A DNA stretch of 64,000 nt from Streptomyces sp. LX-29 (GCF_029541745.1 NZ_CP089746.1:2356001-2420000); one strand, 5' to 3'; shown: positions 16,016-25,953, numbered from the stretch's first letter. Translations and numbers: made by a program. The notes: generated by a model not told the origin, from the sequence alone.

Positions 16016-16477
16016 ATGAAGCGCAACATCGTCATCGCCGGCATCGTCGTGGCCGTCCTCGTCGGCGGCGGCACGGCCACGGCCTTCGCCGTCGCGGGGG
16101 ACGACCCGCACGTCTCCGCGCCGTCCGTCACCGCCGACCGCGACGACGACCGGCACGACGACCGCGACGACGACCGGCGGGAGGACCGCGACGACCAGCG
16201 GGAGGACCGCGCGGAGTCCGCCGAGGACCGCGCGGAGGCCAGCGCCGAGCTCGCCGCCCTCAAGGGCGCGCGGATCGACGCTGCCGAGGCCGCCCGCGCC
16301 GCCGCCTCCTACGGCACGGTCACCTCGGTCGACCTCGACGACGAGGGCGCGCGGCACGCCTGGGAGGTCGAGGTCCAGGGCAAGGACCGCAAGGAGCACG
16401 AGCTGCGCGTGGACCTGAAGACGGGCAAGGTCACCCAGATCACGGACGCCGAGCGGGGCGACGACTCGGACGACTGA
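16016..16477 (+). CDS. exported PepSY-domain protein
   Basis: A 153-residue protein with an N-terminal signal or anchor helix (residues 4-27), a strongly charged Asp/Arg repeat stretch (about residues 40-75, DRDDDRHDDRDDD) and a C-terminal PepSY domain (about 85-150, with WEVEVQGKDRKEHELRVDL). PepSY domains are thought to inhibit proteases or sense the envelope. GGGAGGAG upstream of the ATG is a strong ribosome site. It is divergent from the response regulator and shares the repeat-bearing promoter region, so it is probably a target of that system. Confidence 0.88.
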   Translation: MKRNIVIAGIVVAVLVGGGTATAFAVAGDDPHVSAPSVTADRDDDRHDDRDDDRREDRDDQREDRAESAEDRAEASAELAALKGARIDAAEAARAAASYGTVTSVDLDDEGARHAWEVEVQGKDRKEHELRVDLKTGKVTQITDAERGDDSDD

Positions 16478-16528
16478 CCCGTCCGACGCCACCGCCGGTA
16501 CACCCCCCTCGGCGGCGGAAGAGGGCGC

Positions 16529-16551
16529 CCCCGGGCCCCGCGGGCCCGGGG
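16529..16551. terminator. bidirectional terminator between PepSY gene and meaB
   Basis: Perfect 10-bp stem (CCCCGGGCCC with GGGCCCGGGG), 3-nt loop, in the 96-bp gap between two convergent genes. Confidence 0.75.
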
Positions 16552-16573
16552 TGACCGGCTCCACCGGGCCGGA

Positions 16574-17530
16574 TCAGCCCTGCGTGAGCCCGTCCACCAG
16601 CTCGTCCGCCGCCGCGTACGGATCCAGCTCGCCGCCGACGATCCGCTCCGCCAGCGCGTCCAGCCGCCGGTCGCCGTGCAGGTCGCCGATGCGCTGACGC
16701 AGGGCCGTCACGGCGATGGTCTCGACCTCGCCGGAGGCGCGCCGCAGCCGCCGCTCGGCGAGCACACCGCGCTCCTCCATCCAGGCGCGGTGCTTCTCCA
16801 GGGCCTCGACGACCTCGTCGATCCCCTCGGCGCGCGCGGCGACGGTCTTGACGATCGGCGGCCGCCAGTCGCCGGGGCCGCGGGACTCGCCGAGGCCGAG
16901 CATGTGGTTGAGTTCCCGCGCGGTCGCGTCGGCGCCGTCCCGGTCGGCCTTGTTGACCACGTAGAGATCGCCGATCTCCAGGATGCCGGCCTTGGCGGCC
17001 TGGATCCCGTCCCCCATGCCGGGGGCCAACAGCACCACGCTGGTGTCGGCCTGGGCGGCGATCTCCACCTCGGACTGGCCGACGCCCACGGTCTCCACCA
17101 GCACCACGTCGCAGCCGGCCGCGTCCAGCACCCGGATGGCCTGGGGGGCGGCCCAGGCGAGGCCGCCGAGGTGGCCGCGGGTGGCCATGGACCGGATGTA
17201 GACGCCGGGGTCGGAGGCGTGATCGCTCATCCGCACCCGGTCGCCGAGCAGCGCCCCGCCGGAGAACGGCGAGGAGGGGTCGACGGCCAGCACCCCGACC
17301 CGCTTGCCGGCCCGCCGATAGGCGGTGACCAGGGCGGACGTGGTGGTGGACTTGCCGACGCCGGGCGAGCCGGTCAGCCCGACCACGTAGGCGCCGCCGG
17401 TGAGCGGCGCCAACGCGGCCATGACCTCGCGCAGCTGCGGAGACGCCCCCTCCACCAGGGAGATCAGCCGGGCCACGGCTCGCGGCCGACCCTGGCGTGC
17501 CTGCTCCACCAGCTCGGGGACGTCAACCAT
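16574..17530 (-). CDS. meaB: MeaB/ArgK family GTPase, B12-mutase chaperone
   Basis: A 318-residue G protein that protects and reloads adenosylcobalamin-dependent acyl-CoA mutases. Motifs in order: P-loop GSPGVGKST (about residues 55-63), VDPSSPFSGGALLGDRVRM in the switch region, VETVGVGQSE and the base-specificity motif NKAD. The ATG at 17530 has GGAG 6 nt upstream; a GTG 18 bp earlier is possible but lacks a site. It is downstream of the thiolase in the same direction (212-bp gap). Likely clients are IcmA (same window) and methylmalonyl-CoA mutase elsewhere. Confidence 0.93.
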   Translation of the reverse strand: MVDVPELVEQARQGRPRAVARLISLVEGASPQLREVMAALAPLTGGAYVVGLTGSPGVGKSTTTSALVTAYRRAGKRVGVLAVDPSSPFSGGALLGDRVRMSDHASDPGVYIRSMATRGHLGGLAWAAPQAIRVLDAAGCDVVLVETVGVGQSEVEIAAQADTSVVLLAPGMGDGIQAAKAGILEIGDLYVVNKADRDGADATARELNHMLGLGESRGPGDWRPPIVKTVAARAEGIDEVVEALEKHRAWMEERGVLAERRLRRASGEVETIAVTALRQRIGDLHGDRRLDALAERIVGGELDPYAAADELVDGLTQG

Positions 17531-17742
17531 CAGCGCTCCGTTCCACACACTCGTACGACTGACTACGACCGTTTCAGGACCGACCCTGCTACGTCAGTGC
17601 CGCTTCTGGCTACATCCGTGCCACTTCCGGTCCGCTCTGCTCCGTCAGCGCTCGCCGCGCCGCGCCACCGGAGGCCGCTCGGCGCCACGCCGAACCACTC
17701 GGCGCCGCGCCGCGTTACCCGGCACGGCGCCGAGCGCCCCTG

Positions 17743-18954
17743 TCACTTCTGCGGCACTCGGATGATCAGCGCGTCGCCCTGACCGCCGCCGCCGCAGAGC
17801 CCGGCCGCGCCGACCCCGCCGCCGCGCCGCTTCAGCTCCAGCGCCAGGTGGAGCACGAGCCGGGCGCCGGACATGCCGATCGGGTGACCCAGGGCGATCG
17901 CACCGCCGTTGACGTTCACCTTTTCGGAGGAGACTCCGAGGTCCTTCATTGACTGGACGGTGACCGCCCCGAACGCCTCGTTGATCTCGATGAGGTCGAG
18001 GTCCTCGACGGACAGGCCCTCCTTGCCGAGCGCGTGCAGGATCGCGTTGGACGGCTGCGACTGGAGCGAGTTGTCCGGGCCGGCCACGTTGCCGTGGGCG
18101 CCGATCTCGGCGATCCAGTCCAGGCCCAGCTCCTCGGCCTTGGCCTTGCTCATGACCACGACCGCGGCGGCGCCGTCGGAGATCTGCGAGGAGGAGCCGG
18201 CGGTGATCGTCCCGTTCTTGTCGAAGGCGGGGCGCAGCTTGGCCAGGCTCTCGACGGTGGTGTCGCCGCGGATGCCCTCGTCCTTCGAGAAGATCACCGG
18301 TTCGCCCTTGCGCTGCGGGATCTCCACCGGGGTGATCTCGGCCTCGAAGATCCCGTTCTTCTGCGCCGCGGCGGCCCGCTGCTGGGAGAGCGCGGAGACC
18401 TCGTCCTGCTCCTCCCGCTTGATGCCCAGCCGGCTGTTGTGGCGCTCGGTGGACGCGCCCATCGCGATGCCGTCGAAGGGGTCGGTGAGCCCGTCGTACG
18501 CCATGGCGTCGAGCATCTCGATCGCGCCGTACTTGTAGCCCTCACGCGACTTGGGCAGCAGGTGCGGCGCGTTGGTCATCGACTCCTGGCCGCCGGCCAC
18601 GATCACGTCGAACTCGCCGGCGCGGATGAGCTGGTCGGCCAGCGCGATGGCGTCCAGGCCGGAGAGGCAGACCTTGTTGATGGTCAGCGCGGGCACGTTC
18701 ATCGGGATGCCCGCCTTGACCGCCGCCTGCCGGGCCGGGATCTGGCCGGCGCCGGCCTGCAGCACCTGCCCCATGATCACATACTGCACCTGGTCGCCGC
18801 CGATGCCGGCCCGGTCGAGGGCCGCCTTGATGGCGATGGAGCCGAGGTCCGTCCCGGAGAAGGAGCGCAGGCTGCCGAGCAGGCGGCCCATGGGCGTCCG
18901 GGCGCCCGCGACGATCACGGAGGTAGAACCATGGGAACCAGAACCAGAGGTCAT
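17743..18954 (-). CDS. acetyl-CoA C-acyltransferase (thiolase)
   Basis: A 403-residue cytosolic thiolase that condenses two acetyl-CoA or cleaves acetoacetyl/3-ketoacyl-CoA. Catalytic Cys96 lies in [11 protein letters not shown], the active-site Asn in NEAFGA, the His in GHPIGMSGA and the second Cys in the C-terminal CGGGGQGDA. Length and motifs fit the biosynthetic acetoacetyl-CoA type. The ATG at 18954 has GGAAGGGG about 8 nt upstream. It is divergent from the epimerase gene and upstream of meaB; with the dehydrogenase at 38405 it could supply the ethylmalonyl-CoA route. Confidence 0.94.
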   Translation of the reverse strand: MTSGSGSHGSTSVIVAGARTPMGRLLGSLRSFSGTDLGSIAIKAALDRAGIGGDQVQYVIMGQVLQAGAGQIPARQAAVKAGIPMNVPALTINKVCLSGLDAIALADQLIRAGEFDVIVAGGQESMTNAPHLLPKSREGYKYGAIEMLDAMAYDGLTDPFDGIAMGASTERHNSRLGIKREEQDEVSALSQQRAAAAQKNGIFEAEITPVEIPQRKGEPVIFSKDEGIRGDTTVESLAKLRPAFDKNGTITAGSSSQISDGAAAVVVMSKAKAEELGLDWIAEIGAHGNVAGPDNSLQSQPSNAILHALGKEGLSVEDLDLIEINEAFGAVTVQSMKDLGVSSEKVNVNGGAIALGHPIGMSGARLVLHLALELKRRGGGVGAAGLCGGGGQGDALIIRVPQK

Positions 18955-19094
18955 GGTGCTGCCCCTTCCACGAGAAGAAGGAAGTTAACGAGGGTTACCG
19001 TCAATGTACTGAGCGGTACCCGTCGGGTCACCGGGCCGTAGGTGTGATCGCGCGCACGTTGCGTAATCGGAGCCGCGAGCGGTGGACTGGGACC

Positions 19095-19535
19095 ATGCTG
19101 ACGCGAATCGACCACATCGGGATCGCCTGCTTCGACCTCGACAAGACCGTCGAGTTCTACCGTGCCACGTACGGCTTCGAGGTGTTCCACAGCGAGGTCA
19201 ACGAGGAGCAGGGCGTGCGCGAGGCCATGCTGAAGATCAACGAGACCTCCGACGGCGGCGCCTCCTACCTGCAGCTGCTCGAACCGACCCGCGAGGACTC
19301 CGCGGTCGGCAAGTGGCTGGCCAAGAACGGCGAGGGCGTGCACCACATCGCCTTCGGCACCGCGGACGTCGACGGGGACTCGGAGGCCATCCGCGAGAAG
19401 GGCATCCGGGTCCTCTACGACCAGCCGCGGCGCGGCTCCATGGACTCCCGCATCACCTTCCTCCACCCCAAGGACTGCCATGGCGTGCTGACGGAACTGG
19501 TGACGGCCGCGCCACCCACCGGGGCGGAGCACTGA
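19095..19535 (+). CDS. mce: methylmalonyl-CoA epimerase
   Basis: A 146-residue vicinal-oxygen-chelate protein that interconverts (R)- and (S)-methylmalonyl-CoA. The four metal ligands of the family are present: His7, Gln60, His84 and Glu134. The sequence starts directly with the first beta strand (LTRIDHIGIA) and the length is normal. It is divergent from the thiolase and lies 207 bp upstream of scy. Its context with meaB fits propionyl-CoA and odd-chain metabolism. The ribosome site is weak (GGGA 3 nt before the ATG). Confidence 0.95.
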   Translation: MLTRIDHIGIACFDLDKTVEFYRATYGFEVFHSEVNEEQGVREAMLKINETSDGGASYLQLLEPTREDSAVGKWLAKNGEGVHHIAFGTADVDGDSEAIREKGIRVLYDQPRRGSMDSRITFLHPKDCHGVLTELVTAAPPTGAEH

Positions 19536-19742
19536 CCTACCCCTTCCCCTGCCGGTAGAGTGCAGGCTCGGCCGGGGTGCGGGAACGGGAGACGGGATCA
19601 GCTACGGGGCCCGGCCCAAGCTTTGCCGATGATCTGACACCATTTCTTCGGAAGGGCCAGCTCCGTTACGACCTCACGTACGAGAAGTACGCAGGAACGG
19701 AGCCGGCTGCCAACGCGACCAGGGGACGGATGGGACCGCGCT

Positions 19743-22700
19743 GTGCGGGGCTACGACCGCTACGAGCCTGACGACCACCTCGCGAAGTTCGAGGCCGAGA
19801 TGGAGCGGCTGAAGACGGAGCGGGAGAAGGCCGTCCAGCACGCCGACGACCTCGGCTACCAGGTCGAGGTGTTGCGCGCCAAGCTGCATGAGGCGCGCCG
19901 CACCCTGATGACCCGTCCCGCCTACGACAGCGCCGATCTCGGCTACCAGGCCGAGCAGCTGCTGCGTAACGCCCAGGCGCAGGCCGACCAGATCCGCGCG
20001 GACGCCGAGCGTGAGGTGCGGGACGCCCGCGCCCAGACGCAGCGGCTGCTCCAGGAGCACGCCGAGCGACAGGCGCGGCTGGAGTCCGAGCTGCACGCCG
20101 AGGCGGTGGCCCGGCGGCAGCGGCTGGACGAGGAGCTCGCCGAGCGGCGCTCCACCGTCGAGTCGCACGTCAACGAGAACGTGGCCTGGGCCGAGCAGTT
20201 GCGGGCCCGCACCGAGGCGCAGGCCCGCCGACTGATGGACGAGTCGCGGGCCGAGGCCGAGCACGCGCTGGCGACCGCCCGCGCGGAGGCGCAGCGGCTG
20301 GCGGAGCAGACCCGGCAGCGGATGGGCTCCGAGGCGGAGGCCGCGCGCGCCGAGGCGGAGGCGATCCTGCGCCGCGCCCGCAGCGACGCCGAGCGCATGC
20401 TCAACGCGGCCGGGGCGCAGGCCCAGGAGGCCACCGACCACGCCGAGCAGCTGCGTTCCGCCACCACCGCCGAGTCCGACCAGGCACGGCAGCAGGCGGC
20501 CGAGCTGACCCGGACCGCCGAGGCCCGGATGCAGGAGGCCGACGAGGCGCTGCGCCGGGCGCGGGCGGAGGCCGAGAAGCTGCTCGCCGAGGCCAAGGAC
20601 GCGGCGACCCAGCGGCTTTCGGCCGCCGAGACCGACAACGAGCAGCGCAGCCGCACCGCCAAGGTGGAGATCGCCCGGCTGGTGGGCGAGGCCACCAAGA
20701 GCGCCGAGGCGCTCAAGGCCGAGGCCGAGCAGGTGCGCGACGACGCCCGCGCGGAGGCGGAGCGGGTGCTCGCCGAGGCGCAGGAGGCCGCCCGCGCGAA
20801 GGCCGCCGAGGACTCGGCGGCGCAGCTGGCCAAGGCCGCCCGTACCGCCGAGGAGGTGCTGACCAAGGCGTCCGAGGACGCCCGCGCCACCACCAGGGCG
20901 GCCGCCGAGGAGGCCGAGCGGCTGCGGCGGGAGGCCGAGGCGGAGGCGGACCGGCTGCGTGCCGAGGCGCACGACACCGCCGAGCAGCTCAAGGGCACCG
21001 CTCAGGACGACACCAAGGAGTACCGCGCCAAGACCGTCGAGCTCCAGGAGGAGGCCCGACGGCTGCGCGGCGAGGCCGAGGCGCTGCGCGCGGAGGCGGC
21101 CGAGGAGGGCGAGCGGATCCGCGCCGAGGCGCGCCGCGAGGCCGTCCAGCAGATCGAGGAGGCCGCCGGCACCGCTGAGGAGCTGCTGACCAAGGCCAAG
21201 GCGGACGCGGAGGAGACCCGCACCGGCGCCACCGCCGAGAGCGAGCGGGTGCGGTCCGAGGCCGCCGAGCGCGCCTCGGGGCTGCGCAAGCAGGCCGAGG
21301 AGACCCTGGAGCGGGCCCGTGAGGAGGCCGAGGAGCTGGTCTCCACGGCCGAGGAGCAGGCCGGCCGGGTGCGGTCGGAGGCGGCGGACGCCGCGGCGCG
21401 GCTGCGCGAGGAGACCGAGGCGGCGCTGACCGCGCGGCGCACCGAGGCCGAGGCCGAGCTGTCCCGGCGGCACCAGGAGGCGGAGGCGCGGGTCGCCGCC
21501 GCCGAGGAGGCGCTGCGCGAGGCGCGGACCGAGGCGGAGCGGCTGCGCCGGGAGGCCGGCGAGGAGACCGAGCGGCTGCGCGGCGAGGCCGCGGAGCGCA
21601 TGCGCGCCCTTCAGGAGCAGGCCGAGGCGGAGGCCGACCGGCTGCGCGCCGAGGCCACCGAGGACGCCTCCACCGCCCGCGCCGAGGGCGAGGCGGCCGC
21701 GGGCCGGCTGCGCACCGAGGCGGCCGCGGAGGCCGAGCGGCTGCGCACCGAGGCGCAGGAGAGCGCCGACCGGGTCCGCGCGGAGGCCAAGGCCGCCGCC
21801 GAGCGGCTGGGCGCCGAGGCCGCCGAGGCGCTGGGCGCCGCCCAGGAGGAGGCCGCCCGGCGCCGCCGCGAGGCCGAGAAGCTGCTGGGCGACGCGCGCG
21901 ACGAGGCCCAGCAGGAGCGTGAGCGGGCCCGCGAGCAGAGCGAGGAGCTGCTGGCGACCGCCCGCAAGCGGGTCGCCGAGGCACAGGAGGAGGCGCAGCG
22001 GCTGGTCGACGAGGCCGAGGAGCGCGCCACCGAGCTGGTCGCCGCGGCCGAGCAGACCGCCCAGCAGGTGCGGGACTCCGTCACCGGGCTGCACGAGCAG
22101 GCCGAGGAGGAGATCGCCGGGCTGCGCTCGGCGGCCGAGCACGCGGCGCAGCGCACCCGCACCGAGGCGCAGGAGGAGGCGGACCGGGTCCGCGCCGACG
22201 CGCACGCGGAGCGGGAGCGGGCCGCCGAGGACGCCGTCCGGCTGCGCGCCGAGGCCCAGCAGGAGCTCGAGGCCGCCGAGTCGCTGGCGGAGCGTACGGT
22301 CACGGAGGCCATCACCGAGGCGGACCGGCTGCGCACCGAGTCCCGCGAGGAGGCCAACAAGCGGCGCACCGACGCCGCCGAGCAGGCGGACCTGCTGGTC
22401 ACCGAGGCCACCAACGAGGCCGAGCGGCTGCTCGCCGACGCCACCGCGGAGGCGGAGCGGCTGCGCGCCGAGGCCGAGCGGCTCACGACCGAGGCGCGGG
22501 AGGCGGCCAACAAGCGGCGCACCGACGCCGCGGAGCAGGCGGACCGGCTCATCGCCGAGGCCACGAACGAGGGCGAGCGGCTGGTCACCGCGGCCACGGC
22601 GGAGGCGGAGCGGCTGGTCTCCGAGGCCACCGGCGAGGCCGAGCGGGTGCGGGCCGAGGCCGAGCGGATGGACACCGAGGCGCGCGAGGCCGCCAACAAG

Positions 22701-24083
22701 CGCCGCAGCGAGGCCGCGGAGCAGGCCGACCGGCTCATCGCGGAGGCCGCCAAGGAGGCGGAGAAGCTCACCTCCGAGGCCACGAGCGACGCCAAGCGGA
22801 TGCGCGCCGAGGCCGAGCGGGTGGTCTCCGACGCCAACGCACGGGCGCAGCAGCTGCGCACCGAGGCCACCGACGCGCGCGCCACCGCCGAGCAGGACGC
22901 CGCGCGCACCCGCGCGGACGCGCGCAGCGACGCCAACAACATCCGTTCGGAGGCGGCGCAGCAGGCCGACCGGCTGATCACGGAGGCCATCAACGAGGCG
23001 GACAAGCTCACCTCCGAGGCGCGCGAGGACGGGAACAAGCGCCGCGCGGAGGCCGCCGAGCAGGCCGACCGGCTCATCGCCGAGGCGACGGACGAGGCCG
23101 AACGGCTGCGCAGCGAGGCCGCCGAGGCGGTCAACTCCGCCCAGCAGCACGCCACGCGCACCCGCGCGGAGACCGAGAAGGCCGCCACCGCGGCGGCCAA
23201 GGAGGCCGAGCGACTGGTCGGCGAGGCGCGCGCGGAGGCGGAGCGCACCGGCGACGCCGCCCGCGAGGACGCCAACAAGCGCCGCGCGGAGGCCGCCAAG
23301 CAGGCCGACCGGCTGGTCAGCGAGGCCAGCAGTGAGGCCGAGCGGCTCGCCAAGGAGGCCCAGGAGGCGGCGCTGCGCACCGCCACCGCCGCCGAGGAGC
23401 AGGCGGACACGATGGTCGGCGCCGCCCGCAAGGAGGCCGAGCGCATCGTCACCGAGGCGACCGGCCAGGGCACCGGCATCGTGGAGAAGGCCCGCGCGGA
23501 CGCCGACACCATGCTGGCCGAGGCCCGCGGGGACGCCACCGCGATAAGGGAGCGCGCCGACGAGCTGCGCGCTCGCGTGGAGTCCGAGGTGGAGGAGCTG
23601 CACGAGCGGGCACGCCGCGAGTCGGCCGAGCAGATGAAGGCCACCGGCGAGCGCGTCGACAAGCTGGCCGCGATGGCGACGGCCCAGCTGGTGGAGGCCG
23701 AGGAGAAGGCGAAGCAGATCGTCTCGGACGCCGGCAGCGAGGCCAACAAGGTCCGCATCGCCGCCGTCAAGAAGGCGGAGTCGCTGCTCAAGGAGGCCGA
23801 GCAGAAGAAGGCCGACGCCACGCGCGACGCCGAGCGGATGCGCGCCGAGGCGCGCGACGAAGCCCGGCGCATCGTCGAGGAGGGCAAGCGCGAGCTGGAA
23901 CAGCTGGTGCGCCGCCGCGAGGACATCAACGCCGAGATCTCCCGCGTCCAGGACGTGCTGGAGGCCCTGGAGTCCTTCGAGGCCCCCTCCGGCGGGGGCA
24001 AGGGCGGCAAGGACAACGGCAATGTGAAGGCGGGCGCGGGCGCGGGCTCCGGCCGCTCGGGCGGCAAGTCGTCAGGCTCCTGA
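19743..24083 (+). CDS. scy: polarised-growth scaffold protein Scy
   Basis: A 1446-residue cytoplasmic coiled-coil protein that in Streptomyces marks the hyphal tip, works with DivIVA and FilP and controls branching. The N-terminal 90 residues (DDHLAKFEAEMERLKTERE, then DLGYQAEQLLRNAQ) are the conserved DivIVA-like head; almost all the rest is Ala/Glu/Arg-rich coiled coil with long-period repeats (for example EANKRRTDAAEQADRL recurring between about residues 860 and 1190). The tail is Gly/Ser/Lys-rich. The start is GTG. It is a little longer than the S. coelicolor protein as I remember it, so repeat number may differ. A 12-bp terminator follows. Confidence 0.95.
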   Translation: MRGYDRYEPDDHLAKFEAEMERLKTEREKAVQHADDLGYQVEVLRAKLHEARRTLMTRPAYDSADLGYQAEQLLRNAQAQADQIRADAEREVRDARAQTQRLLQEHAERQARLESELHAEAVARRQRLDEELAERRSTVESHVNENVAWAEQLRARTEAQARRLMDESRAEAEHALATARAEAQRLAEQTRQRMGSEAEAARAEAEAILRRARSDAERMLNAAGAQAQEATDHAEQLRSATTAESDQARQQAAELTRTAEARMQEADEALRRARAEAEKLLAEAKDAATQRLSAAETDNEQRSRTAKVEIARLVGEATKSAEALKAEAEQVRDDARAEAERVLAEAQEAARAKAAEDSAAQLAKAARTAEEVLTKASEDARATTRAAAEEAERLRREAEAEADRLRAEAHDTAEQLKGTAQDDTKEYRAKTVELQEEARRLRGEAEALRAEAAEEGERIRAEARREAVQQIEEAAGTAEELLTKAKADAEETRTGATAESERVRSEAAERASGLRKQAEETLERAREEAEELVSTAEEQAGRVRSEAADAAARLREETEAALTARRTEAEAELSRRHQEAEARVAAAEEALREARTEAERLRREAGEETERLRGEAAERMRALQEQAEAEADRLRAEATEDASTARAEGEAAAGRLRTEAAAEAERLRTEAQESADRVRAEAKAAAERLGAEAAEALGAAQEEAARRRREAEKLLGDARDEAQQERERAREQSEELLATARKRVAEAQEEAQRLVDEAEERATELVAAAEQTAQQVRDSVTGLHEQAEEEIAGLRSAAEHAAQRTRTEAQEEADRVRADAHAERERAAEDAVRLRAEAQQELEAAESLAERTVTEAITEADRLRTESREEANKRRTDAAEQADLLVTEATNEAERLLADATAEAERLRAEAERLTTEAREAANKRRTDAAEQADRLIAEATNEGERLVTAATAEAERLVSEATGEAERVRAEAERMDTEAREAANKRRSEAAEQADRLIAEAAKEAEKLTSEATSDAKRMRAEAERVVSDANARAQQLRTEATDARATAEQDAARTRADARSDANNIRSEAAQQADRLITEAINEADKLTSEAREDGNKRRAEAAEQADRLIAEATDEAERLRSEAAEAVNSAQQHATRTRAETEKAATAAAKEAERLVGEARAEAERTGDAAREDANKRRAEAAKQADRLVSEASSEAERLAKEAQEAALRTATAAEEQADTMVGAARKEAERIVTEATGQGTGIVEKARADADTMLAEARGDATAIRERADELRARVESEVEELHERARRESAEQMKATGERVDKLAAMATAQLVEAEEKAKQIVSDAGSEANKVRIAAVKKAESLLKEAEQKKADATRDAERMRAEARDEARRIVEEGKRELEQLVRRREDINAEISRVQDVLEALESFEAPSGGGKGGKDNGNVKAGAGAGSGRSGGKSSGS

Positions 24084-24088
24084 CCGGT

Positions 24089-24115
24089 GGCCCCGGGACC
24101 GACGGTCCCGGGGCC
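24089..24115 (+). terminator. terminator of scy
   Basis: Perfect 12-bp GC stem (GGCCCCGGGACC with GGTCCCGGGGCC) with a 3-nt loop, starting 5 nt after the stop. Confidence 0.8.
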
Positions 24116-24285
24116 CCGCACCACCGCCGAACGCCCCACCCCGCCCCACCGGGGGTGACCGGCGCCCCACCACACCGGAAAGCCGGACGACCGCCCGGAC
24201 GGGCCCAACCACCACGGTCCCGACCGCACCGGGACGCGCAGCGCCCGGACCACCGCCCGGACGGCCGAGCCACCACGGCCCCCGA

Positions 24286-24404
24286 CCACACGCGCGCCGG
24301 ATCACCCACGGCCCCCACCACACGCGCGCCGGACGGGCTGGATCACCACGACCGGCGGCCACACGCGCGCCGGATCACCGCGACCGGCGACCACACGGCG
24401 CCGG
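24286..24404. repeat. degenerate direct repeats in the scy-filP spacer
   Basis: CCACACGCGCGCCGG occurs at 24286, 24318 and 24359, with a one-base-shorter copy at 24391, giving periods of 32, 41 and 32 bp. Related CACGG/CCGGA units continue upstream. Confidence 0.65.
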
Positions 24405-24950
24405 AGCACCGCACCACCGGTCCCGTAGCCACACACCAGCACCGAACGAACCACCCCGCATGGGGGTTGCCCGACGGCGATATTTCGCCACTCACGGGGC
24501 GGTCTCGCCGTCCACCGCTCCGGCGGCGTCACCCGCGCGTGCACCGACCGTCGACAACGCGGGCGGCCCTCCTCTGCTAGGGAGGCGGCTGACCGGCCGT
24601 TCGGGTGGCGCGAGCCCGGGCCGCGTGGGGCGGTATGCCCGTTCCCGGCCGGGATTTCCCCGCGTATCCGATGGGAAAATGTCGCCCGGACGGACGCAAC
24701 AGGTCACCCGCATGGCGAGAATTCGTCACTCGGGCGGACGCGGTCGTTCATCTCCTCATACATGAACCCGCAAGCCGGCATGCGGAATACGGCCCGGCGG
24801 CGCAGCGAAGGCCGTCCCCGGGCCGCGCCGGGCGCGTATCGTCCCCGTCATCCCGGAGGGTGACAACTCGCGCGTAAAGCCGCCACTCAAAAGGCTGGAC
24901 ATTCTCCATATCAAACCGGCATTGACTCGATGACACGCCGCTTGGACCCC

Positions 24951-24956
24951 TAGGAT
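24951..24956 (+). promoter_or_regulatory. possible filP -10 hexamer
   Basis: TAGGAT lies 40 nt before the filP start. A TTGACT at 24922 is too far (23-bp spacing) for a normal -35, so the promoter class is uncertain. Confidence 0.35.
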
Positions 24957-24996
24957 TCCTTCTATCACCTCACCGGTCTCTTTCGACAGGAACCCC

Positions 24997-25932
24997 ATGA
25001 GCGACACTTCCTCCCCCTTCGGCTTCGAGCTCGTGCGGCGTGGATACGACCGCGGTCAGGTGGACGACCGCATTACGAAGCTCGTCGCCGACCGAGACAG
25101 CGCACTGGCCCGTATCACCGCGCTCGAAAAGCGCATCGAGGAGCTGCACCTCGAAACGCAGAACGCGCAGGCCCAGGTCGCCGACGCCGAGCCGTCCTAC
25201 GCCGGCCTCGGAGCGCGCGTCGAGAAGATCCTTCGGCTTGCCGAGGAGGAGGCCAAGGACCTGCGCGAGGAGGCCCGCCGCGCCGCCGAGCAGCACCGCG
25301 AGCTCGCCGAGTCGGCGGCCCAGCAGGTGCGCAACGACGCGGAGTCGTTCGCCGCCGAGCGCAAGGCGAAGGCCGAGGACGAGGGTGCCCGCATCGTCGA
25401 GAAGGCGAAGGCGGACGCGGCCACGCTGCGCGCGGAGGCGCAGAAGGACGCGCAGTCCAAGCGTGAGGAGGCGGACTCCCTCTTCGAGGAGACCCGCGCC
25501 AAGGCCGCCCAGGCCGCCGCGGACTTCGAGACCAACCTCGCCAAGCGGCGCGAGCAGTCCGAGCGCGACCTGGCCTCGCGTCAGGCCAAGGCCGAGAAGC
25601 GGCTCGCCGAGATCGAGCACCGCGCGGAGCAGCTGCGTCTGGAGGCCGAGAAGCTCCGCACCGACGCCGAGCGCCGGGCCCGGCAGACCGTGGAGACCGC
25701 GCAGCGCCAGGCCGAGGACATCGTCGCCGACGCCAACGCCAAGGCGGACCGGGTGCGCAGCGAGTCCGAGCGCGAGCTGGCGGCGCTCACCAACCGCCGC
25801 GACAGCATCAACGCCCAGCTGACCAACGTCCGCGAGATGCTGGCCACCCTCACCGGTGCCGCCGTCGCCGCCGCCGGCTCCCCCAGCGACGACGAGACCA
25901 CCCGCGGGGTCCCGGCCCAGCAGGGTCGCTGA
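24997..25932 (+). CDS. filP: filament-forming coiled-coil protein FilP
   Basis: A 311-residue cytoskeletal protein that forms filament networks below hyphal tips and stiffens the cell. The N-terminal head (FGFELVRRGYDRGQVDDRI) is the DivIVA-domain motif shared with Scy; residues about 65-280 are an Ala/Glu/Arg coiled coil, and the last 30 residues are unstructured. AGGAA before the ATG is a fair ribosome site. A 16-bp terminator stem follows. Scy and FilP are known partners; the 913-bp spacer and the scy terminator mean they are transcribed separately here. Confidence 0.95.
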   Translation: MSDTSSPFGFELVRRGYDRGQVDDRITKLVADRDSALARITALEKRIEELHLETQNAQAQVADAEPSYAGLGARVEKILRLAEEEAKDLREEARRAAEQHRELAESAAQQVRNDAESFAAERKAKAEDEGARIVEKAKADAATLRAEAQKDAQSKREEADSLFEETRAKAAQAAADFETNLAKRREQSERDLASRQAKAEKRLAEIEHRAEQLRLEAEKLRTDAERRARQTVETAQRQAEDIVADANAKADRVRSESERELAALTNRRDSINAQLTNVREMLATLTGAAVAAAGSPSDDETTRGVPAQQGR

Positions 25933-25953
25933 CGCGCCGTACACCTGTCTGGC

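Larger units (their letters stand above)
24084..24996. other. long noncoding spacer between scy and filP
   Basis: No credible gene in 913 bp; frames here are composition artefacts with no ribosome sites. It holds the scy terminator, a block of degenerate direct repeats (24286-24404) and the filP promoter region. The GC content falls towards filP. Near 24951 is a TAGGAT hexamer, 40 bp before the filP ATG, which could be its -10. Confidence 0.65.

Noticed and set aside
19674-23603. 1309-residue open frame antisense to scy
   Set aside because: Its Gly/Leu/Arg composition mirrors the Ala/Glu codons of scy; there is no start signal or recognisable domain. Long antisense frames are expected in such GC-rich DNA.
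19743-24083. Scy as a chromosome-segregation SMC protein
   Set aside because: No P-loop or ABC-type head; DivIVA-like N-terminus and position before filP identify Scy.
21611-24289. 892-residue antisense frame over the 3' part of scy
   Set aside because: Ser/Ala/Arg-only composition and no ribosome site; a shadow of the coiled-coil codons.
24155-24877. Several frames of 80-140 residues in the scy-filP spacer
   Set aside because: Pro/His/Arg-rich, overlapping on both strands, with no start signals; they come from the repeat block.
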